This document shows, piece after piece, positions 40,779-52,069 of a stretch of 64,000 nt of DNA. A model generated the notes under the pieces. The model had not been told where the DNA came from. It made no database searches and saw nothing but the letters and a program-made list of their open reading frames with translations. Location: assembly GCA_964006375.1 (NCBI GenBank), contig OZ023270.1:53038820-53102819 (forward strand). Reading direction: 5' to 3'. Each line of letters begins with the position of its first letter. Within the stretch, counting starts at the first letter, position 1. Made by a program: the position numbers and the translations under genes. The stretch comes from Tillus elongatus. Lineage: Eukaryota; Arthropoda; Insecta; Coleoptera; Cleridae.

Positions 40779-41245
40779 TTGAACTTGGGAGAAGAACCAA
40801 ATGCTGTCATACTAGAGGAAAAGCCAGGCTTTAGGCAATCAAAACGGTTCCTCACCATATCAACAGAGAAGTCTGAACTGTTTCTTGGATTGATCAGGGA
40901 CGATTTGAAAATAATCACAGGACTTTTCCAATCCCCAGTAAGGTATCACCTTATTAAGATGGACAAGGCAGACAATGAAAACTGCAGATACTCCACTGAA
41001 GCAGCAGAAACAAAAGAGCACTTTCTATGCGAATGCATGAATCAGTTCTTCAAAAAGCTCAAATACCTTGAAGGGGCGACCCTAACACTCCAGGGAATAG
41101 GTAAAATACCGCTCAAGAAGATAGTGGACCACATCAAAATTATGAACTTTTTGGGTAACTACTAGGAACAAGAGGCGTGCACAAAAGACCCACTGGGGTC
41201 CCAGCGCTGAGAGGTCAAAGGCCTATACGACTTATTAAACAATCT
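40779..41245 (+). pseudogene. 3' end of an RNase H-type LINE
   Basis: A frame of 128 codons ends with the C-terminal domain of an I/jockey-type LINE: SELFLGLIRDDLKIITGLF, YHLIKMDKADNENCRY and a zinc-like C...TKEHFLCEC, then a short tail and TAG at 41163. About 80 bp of 3' UTR (GTCCCAGCGCTGAGAGGTCA, then repeated ACAATCTACAATCTACAAT) follows. The rest of the ORF is missing: a heavily 5'-truncated insertion. One zinc-ligand Cys appears replaced by Ser (CRYS). Confidence 0.75.
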
Positions 41246-41466
41246 ACAATCTACAATGGGTATGAGCCTCATCATCACACTCTGAAGGTGATGTCGCTTC
41301 TGACTGCCATGGTTCTGCTTGGAGAAAACTGCAATGCGGTGGTTCGCTGTTGTCTTTTGCAATCGATTATAAATAAAAAATCTGAACGCAGCAACTGCTT
41401 TATCGTAGTGACTTTTAAATAAAAACATCTCAAATACTATTATAGTAACTAAGTTTCCCATTAATC

Positions 41467-41804
41467 CAAAATCTTTATAAGCGCACTTGGAGAACCAAAA
41501 TCACTACAACACATTTTAAAAGACCGGTCGACCGTTTCACTAACAAAGTTAGCGTCATCAGAGGATGAATAATTCTAAATATCTTATATCTGCACCTCTA
41601 TTTATATTATTCTGCAGTCTTGCAGGTAGTCGGTCACTAGCGATTTGGGGAGGTTCAACGGCACCTACATTAACATATTGTCGTTTGGCGGAAATATATC
41701 TATTCTTTGATTATGTCTCAGACATGCTTTTGCCGGTATTTATTTTATAAATCAATTTATCAGGTGACGGCTCATAGGCGGCAGAGCGAGATTCATACAT
41801 TTTT
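41467..41804 (-). mobile_element. Penelope-like element, second copy, 3' part with hammerhead-like motif
   Basis: Matches 37685-37930 (TCTGCACCTCTATTTATATT, AGGTAGTCGGTCACTAGCGA). On the minus strand it continues past the region retained in copy 1 into TCATCCTCTGATGACGCTAAC-TTT-GTTAGTGAAACGG at about 41567-41530, resembling the hammerhead ribozyme core (CTGATGA ... GAAAC) known from Penelope-like element terminal repeats. It ends near 41467 after TTCTCCAAGTGCGCTTAT. The upstream part of the same copy lies at 44999-45320, separated by a LINE insertion. Confidence 0.75.
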
Positions 41805-44800
41805 AATTTTTTTAAATTTCAACAACACACCACGAGGGTTTACAGCCTAAATACTATCGTACCGTGGGTGTCGACAAGGAGGAAAGAGGCAACTTGTTAG
41901 TTCTGGACTTGAAGGTTTGGAGGTTCGGGGGAGAAGGAAAACATGTGCCGGCAAGGAATTCCAGAACTTGGAAGTCCTCGGGACAAAAGAGCGGGCATAA
42001 CAAGATATTCTATGTCTGGTGACCTGGACAGTAAAAGGGTGCATTCGCTCTGTTCCCCTGGTAGATCTGTTGGGGACAGCAGGTGGAGGAACTATGGAAG
42101 AAAGCTTCTCTGAGCAGTGCCCGTGCAGATATCTATAAAATAGAGATAGACCAGCGGCACGTCGGTGGGCGAGGGATGGCAGTCCTAGGGTGAGGGTAGG
42201 GTCACCGATGAGACGTATAGCTCTCTTCTGAATGAAGTCCAGGATAGCGAGTGTAGAAGCGACAGCAGCACCCCAGATGTGGGAGCAGTATTCGAGGTTT
42301 GGTCTTATTTGTGGAGTATATAAGGTATATAGATTAGCTGGTGAAAAGTATTTGCGAGCCCGGAAGAGGAAACCTAATTTCTTAGCAGCCGCTTCTGCAA
42401 TTGATGTGACATGTTGGTGCCAATTGAGATTTCGATCCACAGAAATGCTAACAAGTGAAAAGGACTCATTACTTTGAATATCTTGGTTGTTTATTGTGAT
42501 AGGTCTAGGGCTGGTGTATCTCTTATGAGAAAAAAAGCAAAACTGTTGGTGGGGTCGAATTGTACAAGATTTCTACTTCCCCCGTCTAAAATTTTTTGGA
42601 GATCCACGGAGACAGAATCCTGCATGAGTCTGCGATCCTCATCTAATTGGGTTAAAGAGACAGGCTTAAAATATTGTATATTTGAGTGGAGGGTGCTGTC
42701 GTCCGCGTAAGTGTGAACTGGGTTGGATGTGCTAGAGAGGAGGTCATTGATGTGGAGAAGAAACAAAGTTGGGGTTAAAGCTGAACCTTGAGGAACTCCT
42801 GCATTAATTGGATACAGTTTAGAGGAATGGCCATCCACGACAACAGAAATGCCCCGGTTGGAGAGGATTTTTGCTGTCCTCGTACAGAGTTTTGGTGGTA
42901 GGCTATAGGCCGGTAGTTTATTAAGCAGCGCTGCGTGCCAGACCTGGTCGAATGCTTTGGATATGTCTAGAGCGACAATCTGCGATTCACCGTGTAGTTC
43001 CATAGACTTGTTCCAAGAATGGGTGACAAAGGAAAGGGACCTCCTGCCGACCTGGCAGTTGATCTGCGCCGACGGAATCCATACTGCCTGTCGTGGATTA
43101 TACTGTGTTTTTCAAGAAATTTTAGTAATTTGGTGTTTATATACTTTTCAATCACTTTAGAGACGACTGAAAGGAGAGAAATAGGCCTGTAGTTTCTAGG
43201 AAGCGCTTTGGATCCTTTCTTGGGGACGGGTTATACTCGAGAAGTTTTCCAGTACTAGGGTATATGCCTCTATTGTAAGATGTCTAAAACAGACGAGTCA
43301 GGACCGGAGCAAGTTCTGGTGCGCATTTTTTGAGAACAATTGCTGGGATCTCGTCAAGGCCAGAAACTTTCCTGGTATTAAGAGAAGAGAGCATCTTTCA
43401 TACATTTTTAGTTTCAAAAGTGATATCCGTCATTTTATGCGCGACATTGGGGACTGTTGGTGGTTGAACATTTGGAGGTAGGTTGAGAGGTTGCCAGCGA
43501 ACAACGAAAAAGTTCAGCCTTGCCCAGGGCGGTAGAAACAATTTCATCCTCTGAGACAAGAGGGAACGTGCTCTTGCAGAAATTATTCCCAATAGATTTA
43601 GCAAGAGTCCAGAAGGGTTTGCTGCCGTTGGAGCTTAAGGGGACTTTGTTTTTGATGTGGTTATTAAACGAGTTTTTTGCCTCAGAAAGAATGCTGACAT
43701 AGCGGTTTCTTGCGTCGTTAAATGCTTGACGGTTTTCTTGACTGGGATTGTGTAAAAGCTTTTTGTGTGCTTTGATCTTTTCAAGCCTGGCCTTGTCACA
43801 GGATTTAGAGAACCAGGGCTTTTGAGTGGCTGCAGAGGTTTTCTGTGTACGTGGAATAAATAATTCCATGCCAGCTTGGATAATTTTGGTGACGTTTTGT
43901 GAGATATCAGAGAGGTCAGGATGAGAGAAGCAGACAGACGCCCATGGAAATGAGGAAAAGTAATCACGCATTTCGTCCCAGTTTGCGGAGTTGTAGTGCC
44001 AAACGATACGTGGGTGTGATGACTGTGTGACCTCGGATTGCATTGCACAGGAAGCAGTGACCATGCCGTAGTCTGAGCGACCCAGGGGGGCGGTGACTGA
44101 TATCTTATAGCAGTCAGGATTTGTAGTAAGAAAGAGATCCAAGTGATTTGAGCTGTGTGTTGGTATGCGAGGAAAGTAAGTAGGTTGCTGAATCATATTG
44201 GCCAAAGAATTGTTGACTGCAAAGGCCTCCGCTGCTCTTCCTTGTGGATCGGTTTTTGAAGATACTAGCCATTCCTTATTATGGACATTGAAGTCACCAA
44301 GAATAGTGACCTCGGAGGAAGGATATTCAGAAATCAGATGGTCGGTTTTTTCAGAAAGGCAGTCAAAGAGCTGGACAAAGTTGTTGTCAGAAGGTGACCG
44401 GTAAATGCAACAGATGAATTTAGTTGCAGCCCTGAGAGAGAGTTTTATCCATAGTATGTCTTTTCTTCCAGCTTCTAAATTGGGAAGTCTAGTGCAGGGC
44501 AGATTGCTACGGACGTACGCGCACACGCCTCCATGCAATCTAAAGGAAGTAAAGAGCTCATACCCCGGGAAATTAAGGTGATTAGTGGCTGGTTTGGCAC
44601 TGATTTGAGTTTCGTTGAGGAAGAGGAGTTGCGGCCTGTTAGCCTGGAGGAAATGGTGGACGGAGTTCAGGTTAGAATTTAGGTCACATATATTCGAGAA
44701 AGATATGTTAAATTTTGATGCTGGCGCCCCATGTACACCTCTCTCCCGTAGATCCAAATGGAGGGGTATTTTACCTCCGGAATCTTTTGTACAAGGAGGA

Positions 44801-44998
44801 GCCATCATCATTTTTGCTTATAAGGAAAACCGACTCATACACCAGAACCGGAAACGTCCGTTGGGACTTCACCGGCCCCTTGATGTAAGGGGTGGTACCT
44901 CCTCGGGCGTGAAAAAAATCCTTTACTATCATGTAAAGGAAAATTCCACTACCACCTGCCATATTGCAAGTATATTACACCAGCCAACTATAAAAGAG
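41805..44998 (-). pseudogene. CR1/jockey-group LINE with endonuclease and RT, minus strand
   Basis: A 3.2-kb insertion in a Penelope copy. Leftward from 44811, the long frame to 43435 encodes an AP endonuclease: FSNICDLNSNL, FLNETQ (Glu), CCIYRSPS, ILGDFNVHN (Asp/Asn) and PLGRSDYGM, where SDH has become SDY. A linker follows, then RT in broken frames: QYGFRRRRST (about 43080), ALDISKAFDQVWH (about 42975), GVPQGSALTPTLF (about 42790), YADDSTLHS (about 42705) and, after a frameshift, LNWHQHVTSI and RTSKFWNSLPAHVF (about 41950). There is no RNase H domain. The RTSxxWNSLP motif is typical of CR1/L2/jockey-type LINEs. The 3' end is T-rich on the plus strand (poly-A tail). CATTTTT flanks both ends (41798-41804, 44999-45005). 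Confidence 0.88.
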
Positions 44999-45320
44999 CA
45001 TTTTTTGAATATTACTGTATTTAGTAATATATATACTCTCGAAGGCGCTTAGCTGTCCTGGCTGTCTAAATTTTTTAAATTAATTTTAGATTCTCCTCAT
45101 TAACGTGGCGATTATTATCCCAAATATGTCGGGCGACGGAAGATCTATCTATAGTACCGTATCTTAATTGTGGTAAATGCTCTTTAAATCTAATTCTAAT
45201 ATATCTTTTTTTTCTGTCCGACGTATCTAAGATCACACGCTTTACAACTTATTTCATAAATTCCCGACATTTTGGCCTAGCATGTTTTTTAAAGTATTTG
45301 TTATCGAAAACGTTAGTTGC
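44999..45320 (-). pseudogene. Penelope-like element, second copy, GIY-YIG part
   Basis: Continuation of the copy at 41467-41804. The frame from 45270 leftwards reads MSGIYEISCKACDLRYVGQ and then frameshifts in a poly-T run (TCTTTTTTTTCTG, about 45208), so it is inactive. The right part (TCTCCAAGTGTGCTTATCAG, 45330) resembles the terminal-repeat sequence seen at 41480 and 51310. Confidence 0.8.
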
Positions 45321-45845
45321 AAGTTTGGTTTCTCCAAGTGTGCTTATCAGTGCTCATCACAGGTTCCACTCTTTACTTAGTGTTACCAAAATCTTTAATT
45401 TTAGTACATAGTAAAGTTTTATGCTTATTAAATTTCATAAAAATAATTTACTGTTTTATCGGAAAATCGGTTTGGTTGAGTGTGCTAACGAACCCATTCA
45501 AGCGAAAATATGAAATTTGATATTTGGCAGATATCTACCTTCCTTTTGTAAATAGCGTGAATAAGTTCGTTAGCCGAACGATTGGACCAGTTTTTTTTTG
45601 GCAGAATGTAACTTTCTTCCGCGAAATTTTTTGTATGTTCTAAATAACGAAGTTATTTTAATGAAACTTTAAACAGATTGCTTTTATAGAGGCTATAGTA
45701 CGCACTTAACGTTATATTTCTAGCATCGTAAATAACTGGTTAAATATTAACAGAATCCACTTCGAGATACCAAAAGGGAGCATAAGACTTAAAGTGTTTG
45801 TATAAACACAATTTATTCAACTGCATACACAAAAATGGCTATTTT

Positions 45846-46424
45846 GGATCAAGGGTCGGAAAAATATTCAAAACTAAAAATTGAGTTTTGTACTCAAAAT
45901 AAATCCAAACAGCTAAGACGTCATATTGGATAATCCATAGTTAGTTAGTTACATTGCATTTCATATATAATTCATAATGCCAGATCTAAATATTCATTAA
46001 CTGTTACCCTTTCTTGGTGAAACCGTTCCATACTAAATACTAGACGTAGAAACTATTTCTCTGACTTCACAAAGGTTTGTTTTCTTCTATGTAACCGGCT
46101 TTGCTGCTTGAGAGCATCATCAGTAATAATAAAAATATAAAAATTACACTTCCGGTTACACCGGAAGTGCTATGAAATACTTGACCTTGAAATTGCGATT
46201 GCTTTAATAATTTATACATGTATTTGTGAATATTTTTCGTCAATATTATTCTATATCAATATCTAGTAGATTCCGACTAATTCGCATTTAAATGTTCTCC
46301 TGTATTCTGAAGATGATCTAGTATTCATTATGTTAGAGAAAGCTGTCCGTTTATGTCAAGATGGCTATGGCTGACAAAATATTCGTTGGCAAAGATTATA
46401 ATGACGTTTCGTAAATACATATAT

Positions 46425-46506
<82 letters not shown>

Positions 46507-47318
46507 ATTTTTGTGACGGTAATAGTGTTATTTATCAAAAAATTGTGGGAAAGCCGTCAGTTGTAGAATAAAACTCTTTATTATATGCCGAGCTTTCGGA
46601 AAAATTTATTCCTTTATCAAGGATATAACATGATTTCTACTAAACTAATTATGTAATAACAAACATGAAAAGAAAACCTTTTTATGAATTTGAGTGAAGT
46701 CGAAAAGTGGATCAAGGGTAGGAAAAATATTCATAACTAAAAATTGAGTTTTGTACTCAAAGAAAACAGCTAATACGTCATATTGGATAATCCATAGTTA
46801 GTTAGTTACATTGCATTTCATATATAATTCATAATTCCAGATCTAAATACTAGACGTAGAGACTATTTCTCTGACTTGACAAAGGTTTGTTTTCTTCTAT
46901 GTAACCGGCTGTGCTGCTTGAGAGCATCATCAGTAATAATAAAACTATAAAAATTTAAATGCGAATTAGTCGGAATCTACTAGATATTGATATAGAATAA
47001 TATTGACGAAAAATATTCACAAATACACGTATAAATTAATTTTTATAGTTTTATTATTACTGATGATGCTCTCAAGCAGCAAAGCCGGTTACATAGAAGA
47101 AAACAAACCTTTGTGAAGTCAGAGAAATAGTCTCTACGTCTAGTATTTAGTATAGAACGACTTCACTCAAATTCATAAAAAGGTTTCTTTTCATGTTTGT
47201 TATTACATAATTAGTTTAGTAGAACTCATGTTATATCCTAAATAAAGGAATAAATTTTTCCAAAAGCTCGGCCTATAATAAAGAGTTTTATTCTACAACT
47301 GACGGCTTTCCCACAATT
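45846..47318. repeat. Nested foldbacks of families C and D with direct and inverted repeats
   Basis: 45846-46135 recurs directly at 46711-46955 (shared GTTTTGTACTCAAA, GATAATCCATAGTTAGTTAG and CTATTTCTCTGACTT.ACAAA). 46845-46960 is inverted at about 47040-47160, forming a family D foldback. 46195-46290 is inverted at 46960-47045. Outside, family C arms lie at 46541-46640 (AATTGTGGGAAAGCCGTCAG) and 47225-47318 (CTGACGGCTTTCCCACAATT). (AT)n arrays abut both outer ends: 46429-46499 and 47333-47408. Family D has apparently inserted in a family C copy with further rearrangement. No coding capacity. Confidence 0.75.
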
Positions 47319-47329
47319 TTTTGATAAAT

Positions 47330-47408
<79 letters not shown>

Positions 47409-47410
<2 letters not shown>

Positions 47411-48775
47411 CTATGGTATTCTACTTTATGGGTAGTATATACCTGCAAATATTTATTTTAGAGCTGAGAACATGTGTCTTAATCATCAGGTTGGGTTCCT
47501 TATAATTACAGCTAGCTTCTACTAATTAAAATTCACTAATATGTGCTATTTAAATTCATTTATTGATTTTTACTTGATCATAAATTAATTTCGCTCTGCA
47601 CAGATGGCTATACCACAATTTGGTTGATTAATTATCAACTAAGACCAATACTTCCGTTAATTACAATCTGTTATACATTCCATTAAATTCATTACACAAA
47701 TTTTACGGTGTCTATTTGACACACATTAAATACAAACAGAAACATTTAAAGCATTCATTACATAAATATAAATTGAAAAATCATATTAAAACATTCTGGT
47801 AACATTATAAATAATTACACAATTACCGGTTAAACATGGATACAACATAATCAATATACATCGACAATTCTACAGAGATCACGGTCTCTTGCCGTTTATT
47901 TCAAACAAAATTTTTGTTTTTGAAATTTATTAGCACAAAAATATTTGATTGGTGCTGTTAAAATGGTGAAATTCACCCCGCACTGGTCAATTTAGGAAAA
48001 GGTAACACTTACTGAAACATTTTCCATTGGATTATATATTGTTCTTCCATTAATGCTGTCCCTCATTAATTATTATTATCTTTCTAATTTGTCCATGCCA
48101 TAATTTACTGTCCATTTATTGATTATCAACGGATTTACTTCGTTAACATCTTGATATATTTATTCCATATTCGTAGCACTCTGGAGGTGTTTTATACTCT
48201 CCCTTCGATGCACTCTGGAATCTCTTATGTCAACTTACATAATTATGACGATGATCACCTGGTCTGGTGAAGTGATGCTGATGAATTCACTGGATGGAAA
48301 AGACGCCGGACCCTCTCGGACCGTTGCTTTTATTAACTCTCTTACAGGTGAAAAAACGCTATTGTTCGTCACACCACCTGTGTTTGTGCTTTCCGTCAAA
48401 CCTTTAGTGTCTTTTTACGTTTTTTTCTTACACGCACATTACCTTAATACTACACAAACTTTTGTTTTTTACAAATGACCTCCGCTCTTTTACTACATTG
48501 AGTCTTTAGCTAGCTTGGTCATATCTATTTTTTACATACAATAAAATCAACAGAACTGCATTTATTATCTACAATCTCATTCTCCCTACAAAACTGAATG
48601 TTCTTGGTTTCTTTATGGATATTTCTAGAATATAATTTTTTTTATTACTCGAATGTAACTTAACATCGAGGGTTGCTACATGGGTCACTGACATTCATGT
48701 CGGGCGTTGACATCTCCTGCCAAAACTCTTTCATTGCTACATTAGTGTGTATACATTTATTTTATATGTACTAGG
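47409..48775. other. Unique AT-rich region without recognisable gene
   Basis: No repeat family from elsewhere in the window matches here. The only frame of note, 48227-48478, has no recognisable features. A slightly GC-richer block (about 48180-48400 and 48665-48725) could be part of an uncharacterised retroelement or a host transcript, but nothing supports either. Confidence 0.45.
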
Positions 48776-48839
48776 ATGCATAAATTTCCCGTTTTCCCAT
48801 TAAAATTTCGTAATCTTTCCTATCATTTGCTATCTATAG

Positions 48840-48841
<2 letters not shown>

Positions 48842-48924
<83 letters not shown>

Positions 48925-48937
48925 ACATGCACGCTTG

Positions 48938-48964
<27 letters not shown>
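48842..48964. repeat. (AT)n followed by (AC)n microsatellites
   Basis: (AT)n at 48842-48922 and (AC)n at 48939-48964, separated by ACAACATGCACGCTTG. No family A flanks, so an independent compound microsatellite. Confidence 0.95.
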
Positions 48965-48968
<4 letters not shown>

Positions 48969-49205
48969 CCATCGGAATTTTTTTGATTTTGCTCTTTTTG
49001 GGTGTTTTTGAATGTTCTGAAATGGATTTTCCATTACGAATTACAATATACATTTTTGACATCAAAGGTTTAATAATTAACCTTTCTTCTATTACTTTAT
49101 AAAAATATAACCACAAAAGAAAACTCGTTTATAAAACAAGCTGTTATTTTTCTCATTCTTAGATTTTCGTAATTTTCCTTTAAATTTGTAGTTTTTTGTT
49201 TTAAG

Positions 49206-49402
49206 ATGGAGCTACTTTGTACTCCCTTCTCCCAACGCTGTTATTTGATAATATTGAAAATGAGCTAAATATTGAGGATAAGCAAGGTGCATATATTGCT
49301 GCTGTGGATCGTCTCTGCTATAACACGATAGAAATACTAGTTCTAGTAGAATTCCTTAAGAAAATGAGTTGTTACCACAGGTTTCTAGAGTGTTTGGCAA
49401 AG
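49206..49402 (+). CDS. Candidate internal exon of an unidentified host gene
   Basis: Bounded by an acceptor (polypyrimidine GTAGTTTTTTGTTTTAAG ending 49205) and a strong donor (AAAG|GTATGT at 49403). The frame is entered with two bases (incoming phase 1) and exits at phase 0. It is open over 65 codons with ordinary composition: LYSLLPTLLFDNIENELNIE, AAVDRLCYNTIEILVLVEFL, SCYHRFLECLAK. I recognise no domain; length and style would suit a receptor or transporter exon. The phase is compatible with the 36128-36338 candidate on the same strand, but direct joining is not shown. Confidence 0.4.
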
Positions 49403-49436
49403 GTATGTCTATACAACTTCTTTTCACCTAGGTACA

Positions 49437-49569
49437 TTTTAGTGAATTTTCTTAAAAAAAATTCACTAATGAGGAGATCCCGACTTTTGAATTTTGAAAA
49501 AATGTCTTCAAATGACCGCTAATTAGGCCCTCTAGAAGACATATCCGGGGTCAGTTTCGGTTTTTATAT

Positions 49570-49668
<99 letters not shown>

Positions 49669-50457
49669 ACCGATAACTCAAAAAATAATGGGCCGATTTT
49701 GACAAAATTTGGTGAGTACCTTCCTTTTGCAAGTGGTTTGGATAAGTTCGTTAGCCAGGAAAATCGGCCGAGGTTTTCCCGACAAATTTTTTGTTTTCTT
49801 TGGAAAAAAATTCATATCTCCGGAAATAACAAAGTAAGGACAACCAAATTTAGTACATCGTTTTATATCGCTACAGGTAAATTACCTACCAAAAATTAGC
49901 GCTGTGGATCAAAATACAAAAAAGTTATGGACATTTAAAGAAAAATAAATTGAGGTTTTCCGCAAAACTTCAGTGACAATATAAAACGTCAAAATTCGCA
50001 ACATTTAGGCAACGAACTTGAATCTAATACGGGCTATGGAAAGAAAATGTGTCAAGAAGAATGTTTTACCAACCATGCAGTCCTACTTTCAGCCGTCATT
50101 GTCCTTCATTTTACTAAAATGTTTCCAGAAAATTCATTTCAAATATACCCTTCTCTGATGCTTGGCAGTAGTCTTAGCTATAGAGTTTATCGTTTAATGG
50201 TATATAACTTTTGTCAAATTTTCGTAAAAAATCAATAAAGCTCAATATATCCGTTATTCTACAAGACATGAAAAAAAAATTGAATACATTAATTATAGGG
50301 TGTCTTGAGCTACATCTTAAAAAATGTTTCTACAATCACAGAGTGGCCCATAAGTCGTTGGTGATACAAATATCGATAATGAAAACGAAAACGAAAACGC
50401 CTTATGTTTTTGCATTTTCTATCGAAATATAATGCATGTTTGTAAGTAAAGAAATTC
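49437..50457 (+). repeat. Family A repeat, long subfamily, full copy
   Basis: Left palindrome at 49440-49468, GACATATCCGGGGTCAG block, (TA)n at 49572-49665, ATCACACCGATAACTC, then a single right block and the long extension shared with 32900-33409 (CTTGGCAGTAGTCTTAGCTA, GAGTGGCCCATAAGTCGTTG). Ends at the family B tip at 50458. A GAAAACGAAAACGAAAACG triplet array at about 50380 is private to this copy. Confidence 0.88.
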
Positions 50458-50770
50458 TGGACGCAGCAAGTGCGTTATGGTAGCGAATTTTGATTAAAGG
50501 CTTCATATTTGAAAAGCTCAATTTGCTATTAACCTATAAGGTTGACCAAGAAACGGATTTTCTCGGTTACACTTTAAGTTTACTTTTGGAAATTTTTGTA
50601 CGTTTTCAAACAATAAAGTTATTTTGATGAAACATGACACATTGTTTTTACTATATATGTTATACTGGTAATCAAATTTAATGCCTGCTTTCTGAAAGAA
50701 AAAAACACATATTTGCTATTAAAAACATTTTTATGAAAATTCACTACCATAACGCACTTGCTGCGTCCCG
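50458..50770. mobile_element. Family B short element (MITE)
   Basis: 313 bp bounded by GGACGCAGCAAGTGCGTTAT and ATAACGCACTTGCTGCGTCC as near-perfect inverted ends, each containing the ACGCA...TGCGT hairpin. Collinear with 33410-33766. It lies directly after a long family A copy, the same order as at 32-33.8 kb, so the A-long/B pair travels or was duplicated as a unit. Confidence 0.85.
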
Positions 50771-51294
50771 AAAATTTTTTAGAATAGACGCGTGTTGTCT
50801 AAGTATTTATAATTAAAATACGTACTTTGTACGTGTTTTCCTGTTTTTATATTTAACCCATTTCTGCAACTAAGGCTAATTACTGACGCCAGGGAGCCTA
50901 TTCTCCCCGTCGACCTAAAAATCTTTAAGCAGATAACTCGAAAAATTATAGGGAACAATAAGATTATATAATATGGATTTAAAATTAGATGCTGTACATT
51001 TTTTATTAATACCAAACTTATATCTTTATGATACGGCAAGATTTCCAAAAATATGACTTTTATAATATTTGCTCTGATTTGGACAGTTAATATTTTTTAG
51101 TAAAAACATACAATTGATATAATTACAATAGAGGGCGATGCACATCAGTTTTTGCAAATTTTATCGAAGTAAGATTAATTTACACCAGTTAATCAAAATA
51201 AAATACTATGTTTTATGTAGGTTTATATGGGCGCGCGGATGGCATATAATCCTCACTCCACATTGCTGTTTTTTATGAATTAAGGATATTGGAT
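50771..51294. other. Region without recognisable gene
   Basis: AT-rich unique sequence. Minus-strand frame 51048-50779 shows no family features. Confidence 0.5.
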
Positions 51295-51480
51295 CCTGTG
51301 ATGACCACTGATAAGCACACTTGGAGAACCCAAATCACCACAACACGTTAAAAAACCCGACGATAGTTTCACTAACCAAGCTATTTAGAACAAATTCATC
51401 CTCTGATGACGCTAACTTGATTAGTGAAATGATCGTTAGGTTTTTTTAAATGGGTTTTGGTAATTTGGGTCTCTAATCGT
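51295..51480. repeat. Inverted pair of Penelope terminal-repeat fragments
   Basis: The left half (51305-51385) and right half (51405-51480) are inverted versions of the same sequence: both contain the TTAGTGAAA...TCG block and AATTTGGGT.CTC or GAACCCAAATCACC. The right half includes TCATCCTCTGATGACGCTAAC with GATTAGTGAAAT, the hammerhead-like core seen at 41530-41567. No ORF nearby, so these are terminal-repeat relics in head-to-head arrangement. Confidence 0.65.
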
Positions 51481-51766
51481 GCTTATGAAAATTCATAATA
51501 AAAGTTTATAAACAACCTGAAATGAAATGATTTTTCTCCTTGCAACTTATGTGACAAAGAATGAACACAGGTAGGCCTAAAATAAATAATTAAAAAAAAT
51601 ACGGACGCCAAGACTGTACCTGAAGAGCAGGCGACCAGCTAGGAAGAGACTGCAATAGTACTCTCAGTGAGCGGTCTTCGTGCCAACCAGGTTAGAAGAG
51701 CAAAATTGTCAGGGTCAAGATATGGTTTGAGCCTTGAGCCGAACAGCTGGGCACATAAAAAAAATC

Positions 51767-52063
51767 TGGACGCAGAAGTGCGTTATAGAAGTGCATTTTC
51801 ATAATAATGTTTTTAATAGCAAATATGTCTCTCTAATGTAAGCAGGCCTCAATCTGGTTACCGGTATAGCCTATATAGTAGAAACAATGTACCATATTTT
51901 ATCAAAATTACTTATTGTTTCAAAATGTACAAACATTTTCCGAAAACAAACTTCAAATGTTGGTTTCCTAGCCAATAAACCTTAGGTTAATAGCAAATTG
52001 AGTTATTTAAATTTGAAGGAATTAAATGAAAATTTTCCACCAGAACGCACTTACTGCGTCTCG
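51767..52063. mobile_element. Family B short element (MITE), opposite orientation
   Basis: Ends GGACGCAGAAGTGCGTTATA and AGAACGCACTTACTGCGTCT; the hairpins are partly decayed. The interior is the reverse of the 33.4- and 50.4-kb elements (TGGTTACCGGTATAGCCTAT, CCTTAGGTTAATAGCAAATT). Older than the other copies. Confidence 0.75.
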
Positions 52064-52069
52064 ATTTTT

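Noticed and set aside
43435..44811. 458-codon frame as a host endonuclease gene
   Set aside because: It is the AP-endonuclease half of a LINE, followed by RT motifs and bounded by a target duplication.
48660..48730. LTR end plus primer binding site on the minus strand (TGGCAGGAGATGTC)
   Set aside because: No LTR pair, no gag or pol frames adjacent, and the would-be tRNA match is not one I recognise.
51600..51760. tRNA-derived SINE
   Set aside because: The block is GC-richer than its surroundings, but I could not find convincing A and B box promoters or a tail.
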